In this document: positions 21,088 through 32,527 of the stretch, one piece after another
Numbering within the stretch: the first letter of the stretch is position 1
How the letters are laid out: every line of letters begins with the position of its first letter
Source: Volvariella volvacea V23
Lineage: Eukaryota; Basidiomycota; Agaricomycetes; Agaricales; Pluteaceae
Reading direction: 5' to 3'
Assembly (NCBI GenBank): GCA_000349905.1
Contig: KB722741.1
Location: 1,034,089-1,098,088 of the forward strand
DNA length: 64,000 bases
The notes under the pieces: generated by a model
What the model was told of the DNA's origin: nothing
The model's input: the letters and a program-made list of their open reading frames with translations, nothing else
Databases searched by the model: none
Made by a program: the position numbers and the translations under genes

Positions 21088-22700
21088 TCAAGATACCGTA
21101 ATATTCATCCTGCCTCCGCCGGCGCTCTTAAATCCCTTATCTATATCCACAAGCCACTGCACAAGCTCTTTCTCCCTCTCCCCTTGTTGACCATTGAAAC
21201 AACTGATGCGTATCCGATCCATTGGTCGATTGCATGCGGCTCGATGACTCAGAAAGTCTCGTAACAATTGCTGGTTCAGGTCCACGAACGTGATGGGTTG
21301 TGCTCCAAGAAATGTCACACCACGCAAACCTGGAAGGAAGGTCGAGGCGAAATTCTGACAAGAGAGGCATGCTGTGCTGAAATTGGGAGTGACTGATCCA
21401 TCCGACAGATGATCCGTCTGTTGACAACTGCAAGAGGGAATACCGGACTCCAGGAAGGAGGAATACAGCTGAGAAGCTCTCCAGCTGACACAAGAAAAAG
21501 TGAGTATCTCTAGCGAAGTGAACCTAGATAAGTATGATGGGAAAATCGGGAACTCGTCTACTGTAATTTCCCAGATCACCTCAACCATCTGCACCCTGTG
21601 TTTTGGGAATGTTGAAAGTAGGTCACTAAACGATGTTACGCTTGATTTCCATTTGATTCGGACTGTCTCTACGCCTGTATAGCTAGATGGATAAAACCTG
21701 AGACCGTTAGGTGACCGATCTACCAACAATTGAAGCCTTGAGCCTTGTTGGTTGTTGATGCCATCAAGAAGCCGAGTACTAGTCCACGCGTTGGCCAATT
21801 CCTTGTTGAGTGACGATGAAGATGTCGAGTCCCTATCGAAGCGAAGGCACAATTGTGTGAGATTCGCGGTGGCTATATGGGATTCGCGGTGGCTATATGG
21901 GAAAGGATTCTTGCACATTCCTGTTTGGGTTCATCAAACGTCTCGAACACGTAGAGGGGTGCAATGTAAACACCGGGTGTTGAAAACGATAGTTGCTCTT
22001 TCACCATCGCCTTCTTGAGGACAGCCTCTAGCACAAGGTAGCGCAAATTTGTCAAAGATGATAACAACTTGTAGAAACCTGACACAGATGGGAGACTATC
22101 CGCATCTAGATCCTGTAGTATGAGAGTTACAAGAGATTGCGTGATAAATGCGGCATCAAAGCGGGAGCGAGCGAGGTCGAGATATCGTAGGTTGAAGACC
22201 CGCCTATGGTCTTGGTGTGTTCCCTTGTAATAGCGCATCGTCAATTGCTCTAGCGGAGATACCGCTAGCACCAGTCTCTCCAAGTCATCAACCCAAAAAT
22301 CCGAGGGACTCTTGAAGCAACGAAAATTCACGATGCGCTCTGGGACATTTGTCGAACCAGAGGTTATTTCGTTGAGTACGGAGTGCGGGGGTGGAAATAC
22401 GACTTGGAAGTAATGATTAGGCAATGGGAAGCATCTCGTGAACGATGGATAAGCTCTCTGATCCATGATGCAGACACCGAAGTTATGGGGAGGGTAGTTC
22501 AGAGCAAGGGATCGTTTAAGGATAACCTGAAGTTGAATGATCCGGTGCTGCAAATGAGTAATCTCTTCATCGATCTTGGTTTGCGTGGTCTCGATGTCTT
22601 CAAGTGCTTCAAACTGTTGACCGATGTTAACTTGAAGACGAACATCCGATTTGCTACCGGGTTGGTATGTTAGTTTGGTGTCCTCTAGTGCATGAGTCAA
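21088..22700 (-). pseudogene. F-box/LRR pseudogene, frameshifted by a 20-bp duplication
   Basis: The N-terminal part (22700-21873) reads TKIDEEITHLQHRIIQLQ and then, instead of the F-box, a short sequence unrelated to the paralogs, so the F-box core is deleted or scrambled. LRR segments then follow (LRYLDLARSRFD, SLVTLILQDLDA, NLRYLVLEAVL). The frame breaks at ECARILSHIATAN because an exact 20-bp tandem duplication at 21861-21900 shifts the frame and gives a stop. The LRR C-terminal part continues in a second frame (LTQLCLRFDRDS ... ACLSCQNFASTFLPGLR) to TGA at 21088. There is no ATG at the expected start. Both the deletion and the frameshift point to a non-functional copy. Confidence 0.85.
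21861..21900. repeat. Exact 20-bp tandem duplication
   Basis: gattcgcggtggctatatgg occurs at 21861-21880 and again at 21881-21900. The copies are identical, so the event is recent. It disrupts the F-box/LRR copy around it. Confidence 0.97.
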
Positions 22701-22854
22701 ATATCAGAACTCACCTCGTACTTAGGTGGAAGACAGTAAAAAGGGGCAGTATGGTCTCCAGCACAGTTTTAGTAATGAAGTCCTATCTGGTCATATGCAT
22801 TTGTGCGCTGCACGATCATAGATGTTGATAGGGGGTTGGGCGCGCAAAGGGGCA

Positions 22855-22925
22855 TTTCGGAGTTGCTGGCGCCAGTCAAAGTCCATGCAAGCTTGGCATA
22901 AGGTGTGCTAGTCAATAAAGGAATA
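22855..22925. repeat. Diverged dispersed repeat, copy 1
   Basis: About 70 bp beginning tttcggagt and including ggcgccagtc and aaggtgtgctagtc. It resembles 23631-23700 with scattered changes. Origin unknown; it may be debris of a duplicated flank. Confidence 0.5.
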
Positions 22926-22968
22926 CCTAGCCAAATACCCCGTTGTTCATGCAGACACCACACGTATT

Positions 22969-23229
22969 TCAACGAAGTTCTTGGCTGTAGAAGGCAAAAA
23001 TTTGAGGCTTGTTGATGTTACACGAGACGTCACGCGTGACATTCTTTCCGAGTCTTTTTAGGTCTAAGAGGGAGTTACGACGACGACGAAGTTGAGTAAT
23101 TCGATCTGCCAAATGGAATTTTTCTTCATCAATCTTGGCCCGCATTGCCTCAATACGTTGACGCTGCTCGTACTCTGCGGCTTGATTCCGGCTAACGATA
23201 CGATCTACATCATGTTCTGAGGGCATCAT
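22969..23229 (-). pseudogene. F-box relic, N-terminal fragment
   Basis: From an ATG at 23229 the frame encodes MMPSEHDVDRIV and the preamble AKIDEEKFHLADRITQLRRRRN, matching the start of the cluster's F-box proteins. Similarity ends at the position where the F-box should begin (NSLLDLKRLGKN), and the frame stops after 86 codons. No LRR part follows within reach. It is a truncated duplicate that could be transcribed but would lack both F-box and LRR. Confidence 0.75.
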
Positions 23230-23828
23230 AACTATGAGTAGCTAGTTTACCACAGGGTTAATACATCTTGGGACAGAAAGTGCATGAGTATACCTTTGGA
23301 CTAGATTCAAAGCTGGGGATGTGTTGGATAACCTCTAACGCTGGTGGCTCACGTATGGTTCTATGGTTCAAGGCCTACTGGATCATGCGTAGTGTAACGG
23401 TAAGATGACTCGAGGTATGCACGTGCCGACTCGAGGCCATGTCACGGTCAAGGTTGGGCGTCAGTGCAATCTAATCACGTACCCATGCTGATGAGGACGA
23501 ATAATGCGTTTCTGTGTATACCTTGAAGACTGACATCTGATTTTATGGGCGGTATGTCCACTGAATATGCTATATCGACCTCCAGAATTCACATCGTACT
23601 CAACAGATGGTATATACTATGCTATCGGCGTTTCGGAGTAGGCGCCAGTCGAGGTCGAAGCCCAAGCTCGGCACAAGGCGTGCCAGTCCACAACGGAACA
23701 TCTGGCACACCAAAACACTACCCATAATGCCCATGACATTCAGCAAACCAGTCGTAGTCATCGTAACAACATAAATACCGACACCGCCTCTATCATAGCT
23801 ACCAAAAACTCCAGCACGCATGCCAAGA
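23230..23828. other. Intergenic with second copy of a short repeat
   Basis: About 600 bp between the F-box relic and the peptidase stop codon. It contains the second copy (23631-23700) of the diverged repeat seen at 22855-22925 and no supported gene. Confidence 0.5.
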
Positions 23829-26800
23829 CTAGACATCCACCACACCACCCACACATCCAATCAACATCGCATCCACAGTCCCTTCAGTCTTCTCCTCCAG
23901 CCACCCGTCCAGCTTCTCAAAGAACGTCAACGTGCCAATCGACGGTCCCACGCCGCCCAACCCTGAGCTTTGTTGTCGCTCTCGTTCTCGTTCATCGCGC
24001 GCGCGGTGCTCGAGGAGAACAGAGCGCTTCCCGGGCCACATTCCCTGTTCCTCCATTCCAATAAAGTTCACTCTTAATTTCTCTTTATTCTGAGATGCCG
24101 CGATGACCAAGTCGATGGTGTAAGAGTCGACCCCGTAGAACGACGCTTCCTTGATATGGTGTCGTGCGTGTTCCTGTGGCGGGCTATCGTCCAACGACCA
24201 TTGCAGGACGTGCGCATCAAAGGCGATGGCTAGAAATGACACGGAGAAAAAGTAGAGTCAGAACTACTCAGATATCGGACAGGGAACAGGTCGAGGGAAA
24301 GCTCACTGGTCCAGATCAACCCAGGATGATCAATCTTCAACGTCAAACTCCTCGTCCCATTCGCAACGTCATATACATCATTTAATGCCGAAATCTTGAA
24401 CGCCTTTTCTCCATCCACAGACCACGGCGAGACGTATCCCTCTTCTCTAGCCTTCAACGGGACTTTATACGGTGTCAAGAACTGTCAGATACGCAACCCG
24501 CATGAGACAATGCCAGATCAGTCGGGAGGTAAGCTAGGACTTACGGCAGAGAAAGGATACAAAACGTCCCAATCCGAATTATAATCGTTCATAACCGCCA
24601 AACTCGGCTCTACATCGCTCGAAGCAGCAAACTCCTTTGAAATGTCGTGCACGAGCGCTTCAAATCCGGGTGCACCATCCGCAGCAGAGAGGTGCAAATG
24701 ATGCTCGTTCGTCGTGACCTGCAACACAAAACAGCGTCAGAAAGAGCAACAACGACGTTCGGCGTCGAACACAAAAACTCACGTTCTCCAGATGGAGCAC
24801 AAACAGCCTCTTCTGGTGCATACCATCAAACGGCACCCTCGCCGCAAACACGGCCATCATCACGACCGTCACGACGCTCATGAGCAGCACGCTCCTCTTC
24901 AACGCCTCCCTCCCGAACCGATGCGCAAACGGCACGAGGAGGGGTAAAGCCTGCGAGCCCAGAGCAGCCACGATGGTGCAGATCATCGTTTCGGCTGGGG
25001 CGTCGGCGCCAATTCGGCCGGTCTGTGAGTGGATGGTGTGTGTCAATCAAGGCTATTGCAGAGGAGGGAGGGGGGGGGATACGAACCAAGGGAACGAAGA
25101 CTTCCAACACAGGCACGATCAACAGCGTCCCCGTGAACAGCGGGAAAAACTGCCCCAGCGAGTAGTTCCAGAGCGACATCTGCTCCCTCTCCCCCTCCTT
25201 CTCGTTCTCGTTCTTGTTGTATCCATTTGCAATCTTGCCATTGGCAGTTGCACCATTTGCTTTTCCATCCCGGTTGACTACACCGTTCACCTTTGTCGAT
25301 GAGGAAGCGGACGAGGATGATGGCGTTGACGGGGCCGACAACACGGCGTTCCCGACAAGAACGAAGAACAAGGGCAGGGAAGAGAGGAAGAATATCGCCG
25401 CTGACCCAATCCCAATGAACTGCAATCCGGCCGTGACGGCCGTCTGCATCAATAATATCGAGTTGAACAGCGTTCGTTCCTGTACCGGTCCGACGAGGTA
25501 CTGCGATAACAACGCGCCTACAAAAACAAAAACAAAAAACAAAACAAAAAAATAATATGAACATACGTTGACTGAGAATGAGGAGAAAACGCACCGAGAA
25601 TGGCAGGAGGAGCATAAAGCGCAATCGGCGAATACACATCCGAGAACCAACTCATCCCCTTGCCCAACACCTTGCTCATCACCACCGCCACCAAATTAGG
25701 CGTCACCAAGCTCCCCACAACAGCCGCTCCGACAGCTTTCGCGCCTCTCCACTGTTCATCCCACATACTCCTCCCAGATCCCGCACTAGCACCAGCACTA
25801 GCACCCGTAGTAGCAGTAATCCCAACAAATCCAACACTCAACGCCAACAGTGCGGTATACACAACCTGTGCCGTCTCAAACGAATAAATCAAAAACACGC
25901 CCAGATACGAAAAGAACACCGTCGTCGGGCGGGTGTACCCCCGGGACGCCAAGTCGGGGAGAGGCGAGTCCGGGGACGTGGAGAGGTGGTAGAGCAGTGC
26001 GAGGGCGTTTTCGGCCATGTTTTGTCCAACGCCGGGTTGGATGTTTTCTACTAGGTCCTATGGAAGGTGGGATGTGTGAGTGTGAGTTGGGTAGGGAAGG
26101 AGGAAGGAGGATACCTTGCGCATGTGGTATAGGTAACTGTTGCCTACGATGGCCATCTGTGGTTGTGTCAGGAATTGGGAGGAGGGGTGTGAAGGGTGAG
26201 GGACTTGCGTCTAATCCTGTGACGTTCAGGTAGTACTCAAACTGCCGGAAGTCGGTACTACACAAAATCATGTCTCGTTAACACCCACATCCTTTTTTCA
26301 AATAGCACTGAAACGCTCACTCGGATAGTAGAATCCCAGAGCTGAAAATCTCATTCGCGAATATAGTCCCGAAAGGTCTATATAGTTTTGGTTGATTAAC
26401 TCTCGTGCAAGTCCAATTTGAGGTTTGCGTACCGTGGAACGCGAGAGTAAGCTTGAATCATCTGCTCAGACGTCGCTTGGAAGAGCAGCTCTCGGCCGGT
26501 CGAGCCGGCAGCTGCAGGAAACCAATATTAGTACGCGATAGCGGATATACGCGCATTTGCAACGTGCCTTCCAGGTTGATAGCAGCTCGCACGCTAATTG
26601 CACACCGATAAGGTCACCGATAAGCTGAAGAAATAAAGAAGACCCACGTTGGAGCTACCGGATGCTGAGTAGAAAACAAATGCGATCCATCCTGCAACGA
26701 CTCTTCTGCGTGATTAAACACTACACCACCACCAAAAAAACGCGTCAAACACCACTCTAAAATGAAAATAGAGTTGGAGCAACTCACAGAAAACGATGGC

Positions 26801-27860
26801 ATGCCTCGGCTCCCACCCCGGCGTATCCACCAAAACGCGCATACACTCCACCATGACCCCGACCGAAATCGCATCGTCCGCAGCGCCCGGGCTGGGGAGC
26901 GTGCTGTCCAGATGGGCGTTCACCAGCACGGCGTGTTTCTTGCCCTGTTCTGTCCCGTCCGATATCCGGACGACGATGTTGGTCAGGTTGCGGTAGGTTT
27001 TGTAGAGGCGTTTGCCCATCATGTCGAACCTGTGTGCCAGTGGCAAGGGTCGGAAATGAGAAGGTGCGTCATGAGGTGGAACATCAACATGAGGAAGCAA
27101 GGAAGGGGGTTGTGTACGTGGACTCTCTCGGGTCCGTCATCGTGCATCATGAGCTGGGAGAGGACGAGACTGGCCCGCAACGCGATAGATCCAGAACAGA
27201 AGCCGTACACACCTATGGTTCCCACTCCCCTCCTGCCTCCAGACCTCGCACTCCAGCTTCCTCCCATTCTCAGCCACGACCCTTTCACAATGCTTCTGGA
27301 CATTGTGCGCCTGCTCCAACATCCAACTATCCGCGAGGGCATGTTCGTATGTGCCAACGGTGCGATAGCCTATATCCTCGGAAAGAACTTTTGCAACGTT
27401 GAGTATCCTGGGCTCGGAGATTTGGGGAAGGCCGGTGATTGGGTTCGTTCTGCGGTGGAAGAGTGGTGATTAGACATTTGGTGTTCGTGTTGGTGATTGG
27501 TGTTGGGTGGGTGGGAAGGTGGAGGAACACGGAAGTGGATTATGGGGACGTGATAGATTGTGTCAAAGGAGGACATTATGAAGACACTCACAGCTCTGTC
27601 AAAGGCTCGGCCAATGCTGTGCAGCAGCGCAGTCCAACACGTCCAATAACCAACACGTAACCCACGAGACCGAGAAAATGAAACCGAGCGTCCGTATCCG
27701 TCAGTTCTGAATGAGCACCGCCCAAGAGAACATGACACGACTCACCGTAATGCTGTCGCAGGGCAAAGAGAGGAGCAGCGATCAAGACGGGTGAGATGAC
27801 GAGCAAGGAATAAAGCGGGCCCCATCGATTGGAGGATTGTGGGATAGAATCGGCACCCAT
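23829..27860 (-). CDS. M28-family membrane metallopeptidase (ERMP1/Pff1-like)
   Basis: A multi-exon gene starting MGADSIPQSSNRWG at 27860 with an N-terminal membrane anchor (LLVISPVLIAAPLFAL). Splicing gives the M28 zinc peptidase domain with all expected ligands: AHLDST (His), GAADDA (Asp), NHAEES (catalytic and bridging Glu), TDFRQFEYY (Asp) and YLYHMRKD (His). After MAENALALLYHLS come several hydrophobic segments (VFFSYLGVFLIYSF, YTALLALSVGFVGI, GAAVVGSLVTPNLVAVVM and others), then a soluble C-terminal domain ending GTVDAMLIGCVGGVVDV. This matches ER or vacuolar membrane aminopeptidases of the ERMP1/Pff1 group, about 850-900 residues. The Asn-rich linker near 25200-25320 is low complexity. 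Family is confident; whether it sits in ER or vacuole is inferred. Confidence 0.9.
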
Positions 27861-28650
27861 GGCCGTCGTCGTGTCACTCTAATCCGGTAGCGTCTAACTT
27901 GAGTTCTAGTCGTCACAGCGGGCTTTGCTTGTCGTCCTTCGTCAAAAGTAGCGGGAAAGCAAAAGCGTCGATGAGGGAGAAGAAGAGAGAAGAGAAAAGA
28001 GGGCAAAGGACGCGGAAGAAGAATGCAAGGTATTATTAACTCGAAAGTCTAAGTTTGGCCTGCTGTCGTCCACAACCGACGATGGCACTGGGGTTCGGAT
28101 TCGTGGCGTCGCTGATGGTGATGGAGCTTGAACCAAACAGCCAGGAGGGGGAGGCAGGTGGTTAAGCTTTGACTCCGCCGTTCGAATGGATGAAGAAACT
28201 CCTCCGAGCACAATCCGGGCTGTTGGACAAAAGGTGCCGCGGCCAATTAGCTCGCTGTCCAATGGGGTTGGCTCGCTTATGATGGTCCTCGTAAGATTAA
28301 TGGAGTAAGATACTCGGACTCAATTCAACGCCCAGTGAGCTACGTAGGAGGACACTCAAGGACAGCGAACACAAGAAGTAGTCGTATCGAAGTACCTTGA
28401 AATCCGACCTTTGGTCTGATATCTGGGACGTGCTCCTCAACAGCCGAGATCGACATATACACACTACGCCACCAACCATACGAACGTTTTCAGAAAACCC
28501 TTCACGACTGCCTCTAGACAGAAGGACTACATTTACGATTCAAAGCACCCAAAGTCAAACGGGCAATCACATGGAGCTCCCACCAAAAACACCAAAGCGC
28601 ACAGATACAGGTCTGTTTGCGACGCCGTGCACTGTGTACGCAACTTGAAG

Positions 28651-28985
28651 GTTACCAATTCTCGGTGCTCATGAGGAGGTAGTGGTTGGTGAGCACCTCG
28701 GGCTCTAGATTAGTGTATGGATTAGGACGTGTTCCGTTGCCTCTTCGTCTCGTCGTATACTGCACACCCAAGGTTACCCATTCTCAGTGCTTGATTAGTG
28801 TCACATCGAGAGGAGTGATTCAAGGCAAAGAGTAACGAGTTACAGAAGAAGTAGGTTGATTCGAAAACCATGGATGCATAGCCTGATGGATTCTCTAGGA
28901 AAAAACGTATGTGAAGCAGACGGTGAAGTCTCCGTCGTCACCGTAATCTCTCACCAAAACACCATCACTCCTCTTCCAAGCTGGT
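28651..28985. repeat. Diverged tandem duplication, unit 1
   Basis: It shares an ordered series of blocks with 29016-29360: ttctcggtgctcat, cctcttcgtctcg, cgtatactgc, agtgtcacat, aaagagtaacgag, gcctga, gaagcaga and catcac. The phrase ttctcagtgct recurs inside the unit at 28781. No coding frame is conserved between units. Confidence 0.7.
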
Positions 28986-29015
28986 TCAACCATATTTATG
29001 ATTCATGATCTCCTG

Positions 29016-29360
29016 CTTTACCAATTCTCAGTGCTCATTGGAAGTGACACTGGTAGTTCGTGAGTGCCACCTCAGGCTCGAGATTAGCCTCTGGATCAGC
29101 ACGTGATGCGTTCTGTCGCCTCTTCGTCTCGCTCCACATCGCCGTATACTGCTTATCTATTCCCAGTGCTTGTGTAGTGTCACATTGAGAGAAGGAGGTA
29201 GTAGTACGTGAGTCAAGACAAAGAGTAACGAGCCACAGAAGAGGTAGGCGGACCCAAAAGCTATATATGGATGTGCAAATGGCCTGACTCTGGGGGAAGG
29301 ATGCCTATGAAGCAGATGATGGTGTCCCTCTGGTCATCAGAACATCACCTCTTCCATGCC
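29016..29360. repeat. Diverged tandem duplication, unit 2
   Basis: Second copy of the unit at 28651-28985, with the same block order. It has small insertions such as ctccacatcgc before cgtatactgc. The distance between matching points is about 365 bp. Confidence 0.7.
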
Positions 29361-29495
29361 CTCTTGGTTCCTGTGCCTTCCCGTAATCTGTCGCACAAAC
29401 GCCTCAGGCTCAGCCGGTACAGCTGATGAAAATCTGCGACAACCATGCAAAGTTACTTCATGTACGTTATGCTCGGCCGTGGGTCGCCCTGTCCC

Positions 29496-29503
29496 TATAT
29501 AAG
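29496..29503 (+). promoter_or_regulatory. TATA-like box
   Basis: TATATAAG lies about 530 bp upstream of the tyrosinase ATG. If used, it would give a long leader carrying the 24-codon frame at 29609. A weaker CATAAAG closer to the ATG (about 29974) is an alternative, so assignment is uncertain. Confidence 0.3.
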
Positions 29504-30029
29504 CGCCGGCACATATAGCCTTTTCCGTTGAGCGCGGATTCGGGCTTGAACCGAAGCAGCCATATATAGTATCTCATAAGTGCCACATCTCTGTCCAATG
29601 CGAACACTATGGGGACAGATATGAATCCCCAAGAGGGCGCTCGAGATGGAAGACATTACGAAACCATTCCTACATTCGTTTGACGTTCCCTGCCGCCTAC
29701 CCGTGCCTGCCCCCGCCGTGACACATTAGAAGATTCCTCGAAGCCTTCGGAGCAGGATCGTATGTGGACCCTGGTTATCAGCGGCACATCGCACCCTCCG
29801 GTCATCTGATGAAGCAACTCGAAGGCATGGCGCTCACGGAAGGCAGAGCCGGTAGGCATTTCGGTGTACCCATTCAGTAAGCTTCAACGTAGTCGAAGCA
29901 CTGCTCCATGTCCTGTGACCACGTTGGCCGTAAGCTTTCTGCTTATGGACGGGCTTCTGTTTCTTCCAGGAGGCATAAAGGCGGGCTGTCGTCCCACTCG
30001 ACCTCAGTGATACACCCCGTTGACCCCCC

Positions 30030-31981
30030 ATGTCAGGAAAGTTCTTAATCACTGGCGCTACCACCCGCAGTGTCGAACCTGGTGCTGGCGCCCAATCCGG
30101 GCCCTCTCCTCGACTGGAGATCAACAAGTTCGTCAGCGACGAGAACAAGTGGCAGTTCGCCTTGTACGTCCAAGCGCTCAGTTAGTCGCCAATGGTTGCA
30201 GTCATTATGCATCATGTTCTGACTGGCTTTTGCTCCTAGATGAAATGTTCAAGGACACGGATTCCATACGCTCCTTCTACGAAGTCAGCGGTATCCACGG
30301 AAAGCCATTCAGAGACTGGAACCAGTCTCCGTCCCGCGGGAGAGGATATTGCGTGCATGGCACTGATCAGTTTATCCCCTGGCACAGGCCCTACATTGCG
30401 CTCTTCGAGGTCAGAGTCCTACCACTCACATTGCTCCATGTCATTTTTCTCATACGTATCGCTCACCTCAGCAACTGCTCTATGAACACGCGGCAGCGAT
30501 CGCAGAGCGGTACACGACGGACGTTGACGAGTGGAAGAACGCCGCCGCTTCGCTGAGACAACCGTATTGGGATTGGGCCAAGCAGTCGGTGCCGCCGGAT
30601 AGGGTTATCCGGGATAAAACCGTGACGATCCCCGTCCCGCCCAATGGTGACCTGCAGTCTGTCGACAACCCGTTCTTCCAGTATACTTTCAAGAGGGGCG
30701 AACGTGAAAATGGGGAGTTCATAGGCACCTTCTCGAGGTGGTCAAAGACGCTCAGGCACCCCACAAGCACGAGAGAGAATGCAGAATCAAATGTTGAATC
30801 GCTGAGGATGTGAGTCAAACTCGACAATTTTGCGTGTTGGCGAGATGTGGAATTTGACGTGCGCATATATTCAGAGCGTTACAGTCCCTTCAGGAAGAAC
30901 TCACCGAGCTCACCGAGAAGCTAGCCACAAGGAGAACTTGGCCAGAGTTTTCCAGCGCCCTAGAGAACATTCACAACAAGGTACACGTCAGAGTAGGAGG
31001 CGCCAATGGTGGTCACATGAGTCAAGTACCTTATGCCGGTAGGCTTTTCACATTCCGTGTTATCCTGTGATGGCGATTCTCAATATCATATCAGCATTTG
31101 ATCCCATCTTCTACTTGCACCACGCTCAAGTAGACCGTCTGGCGTCTCTGTGGAATCGTCAGCACAAATTATGGATAACTAGGGCTGCAGGTACCCTACC
31201 CTATTCTACTCCGCAACACGCGCTAACAGTCGCACATCCACCAGACCTCAATCCCTTCTGGAGCGACCAACAAACGTACTGGAAGTCCGACAGCATCAGC
31301 CAGACCGCCAGCACCTTCAACTACAGCTACGACGACATCCCAGAGGGCAGCACTGCGCCGAGTCAGACCGCGCGCAGCATAAAACCCGCCTTGGACGCCC
31401 CTGCGGCAGAGGCGTCCGGGCCTCGCACGACCATTACCGACTGGAGCGTGCGCGTCCATTGCAAGCGATTCGAGGTTGGAGGGAGTTTTTCGGTTCTGCT
31501 GTTCCTCGGCGAGGTACCCAACGGGTCCGAGGTGCCCGCTACCCCTGAAGAGTGGTACTACGCCTCCAATCTCGCCGGGTCCTTTGACGTCTTTGCTAAC
31601 AGCGAGGCAAACGAATGTGGTAATTGTCGAGACCGCGAGGATATTCCGATTGAAGGGCATGTATACATCAACCGCGCGATTCTGAAGCAACACAACGGCA
31701 ACTCGCTCGATCCGACGACCGTGGTGCCGCTCTTGGAGGCAAAGCTGAACTGGGTTGTTCTCAAAGTAAGCGTTGGGTTGGATTATTTGAATACTGCGCA
31801 CTGACACCTGCCTCGTCGGAATTAGGTTGGTGGCGGTATCGTGGAACTCCCGTCGCTTGAGGTGGTGGTCCAGGCCACTCCTTTGACGTTCCCAGTCCCT
31901 TCTGAAGGCGCGATACCTAGTGCCGGGGAGCCCGTATCCTACCCCGAGGTCACTCGTGGTCGTTCTGGAGGCTCTCGTTAG
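30030..31981 (+). CDS. Tyrosinase (polyphenol oxidase), type-3 copper enzyme
   Basis: Six exons from ATG 30030, about 550 residues. It oxidises monophenols and o-diphenols to quinones, feeding melanin and browning. All copper-site motifs are visible. CuA: SGIHGKPF (His), GYCVHGT (Cys-x-His thioether bridge) and PWHRPY. CuB: ENIHNKVHV and FDPIFYLHHAQVDR. The supporting WDW appears in LRQPYWDWA. Exon joins fall at 30180/30240, 30409/30472, 30809/30875, 31038/31095 and 31765/31826. The C-terminal part (TDWSVRVHCKRFEVGGSFSVLLFLGE ... SFDVF ... CGNC ... VYINRAILK) is the lid domain that covers the active site in latent fungal tyrosinases, and the CGNC pair matches the CxxC linked to copper loading. 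There is no signal peptide, so it is cytosolic, as in Agaricus PPOs. A related lid-only gene follows 0.5 kb downstream. Confidence 0.95.
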
Positions 31982-32527
31982 TCTGCCGCCTGAACTGATA
32001 GGTCTTGTACGCTTTCACAAGAAACTGGGAATGGAAAAAAAGGAAGGGAAAGGGAAATAATAGTAAAAGAGTTTTTGTAGAATATCCTGCTTCTTGTGTA
32101 AGAATATGTTGTATTGTTTGCAAATGATTCTGATATCTGTGGGGTATACTGAGCCTGTAGTGCGTCGCTGTCTGTGCCGCACCCATCGCTTCTGCAAACG
32201 CAATTCAAACTCGCCCTCGCTCGATCCAACAGCAACAGCAACAACACGCAGTGACTGAAACCGCAAATACGATAACCAGTGGTCCATTTGTAACAGCTTC
32301 ATCATCTCACCTTGTAATTGACCCTGTAATACCCGCGGTTTTTGATATTCAAAAATACTAACTGGGCACTCGTTTGCTGAACTTGGATGGGATAAAGCGA
32401 TGACGACAGTTGCGGTGATGTTAGTAAGCAAGGACACAACGGGCCTTAGCCAGTAGTATCATCTTTGCCAGCTACCCACACAACCTACCCAATACCCTCC
32501 CCAGGTCAGTAGCACGCCCAAGCAGAC
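31982..32527. other. Intergenic between tyrosinase and lid-only gene
   Basis: About 545 bp between two same-strand genes. No trace of a tyrosinase copper domain was found here, which indicates that the downstream gene is not simply the tail of a second, misread tyrosinase. Confidence 0.6.

Larger units (their letters stand above)
27861..30029. other. Long intergenic region upstream of tyrosinase
   Basis: About 2.2 kb between two divergent genes with no supported coding region. It contains a diverged tandem duplication (28651-28985 and 29016-29360), a TATA-like TATATAAG at 29496, and a short open frame of 24 codons at 29609-29683. It may hold a long transcript leader or a non-coding RNA. Confidence 0.5.

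Noticed and set aside
26762..27469. 235-codon plus-strand frame
   Set aside because: Antisense to M28 peptidase exons that carry all zinc ligands; it crosses several introns of the real gene.
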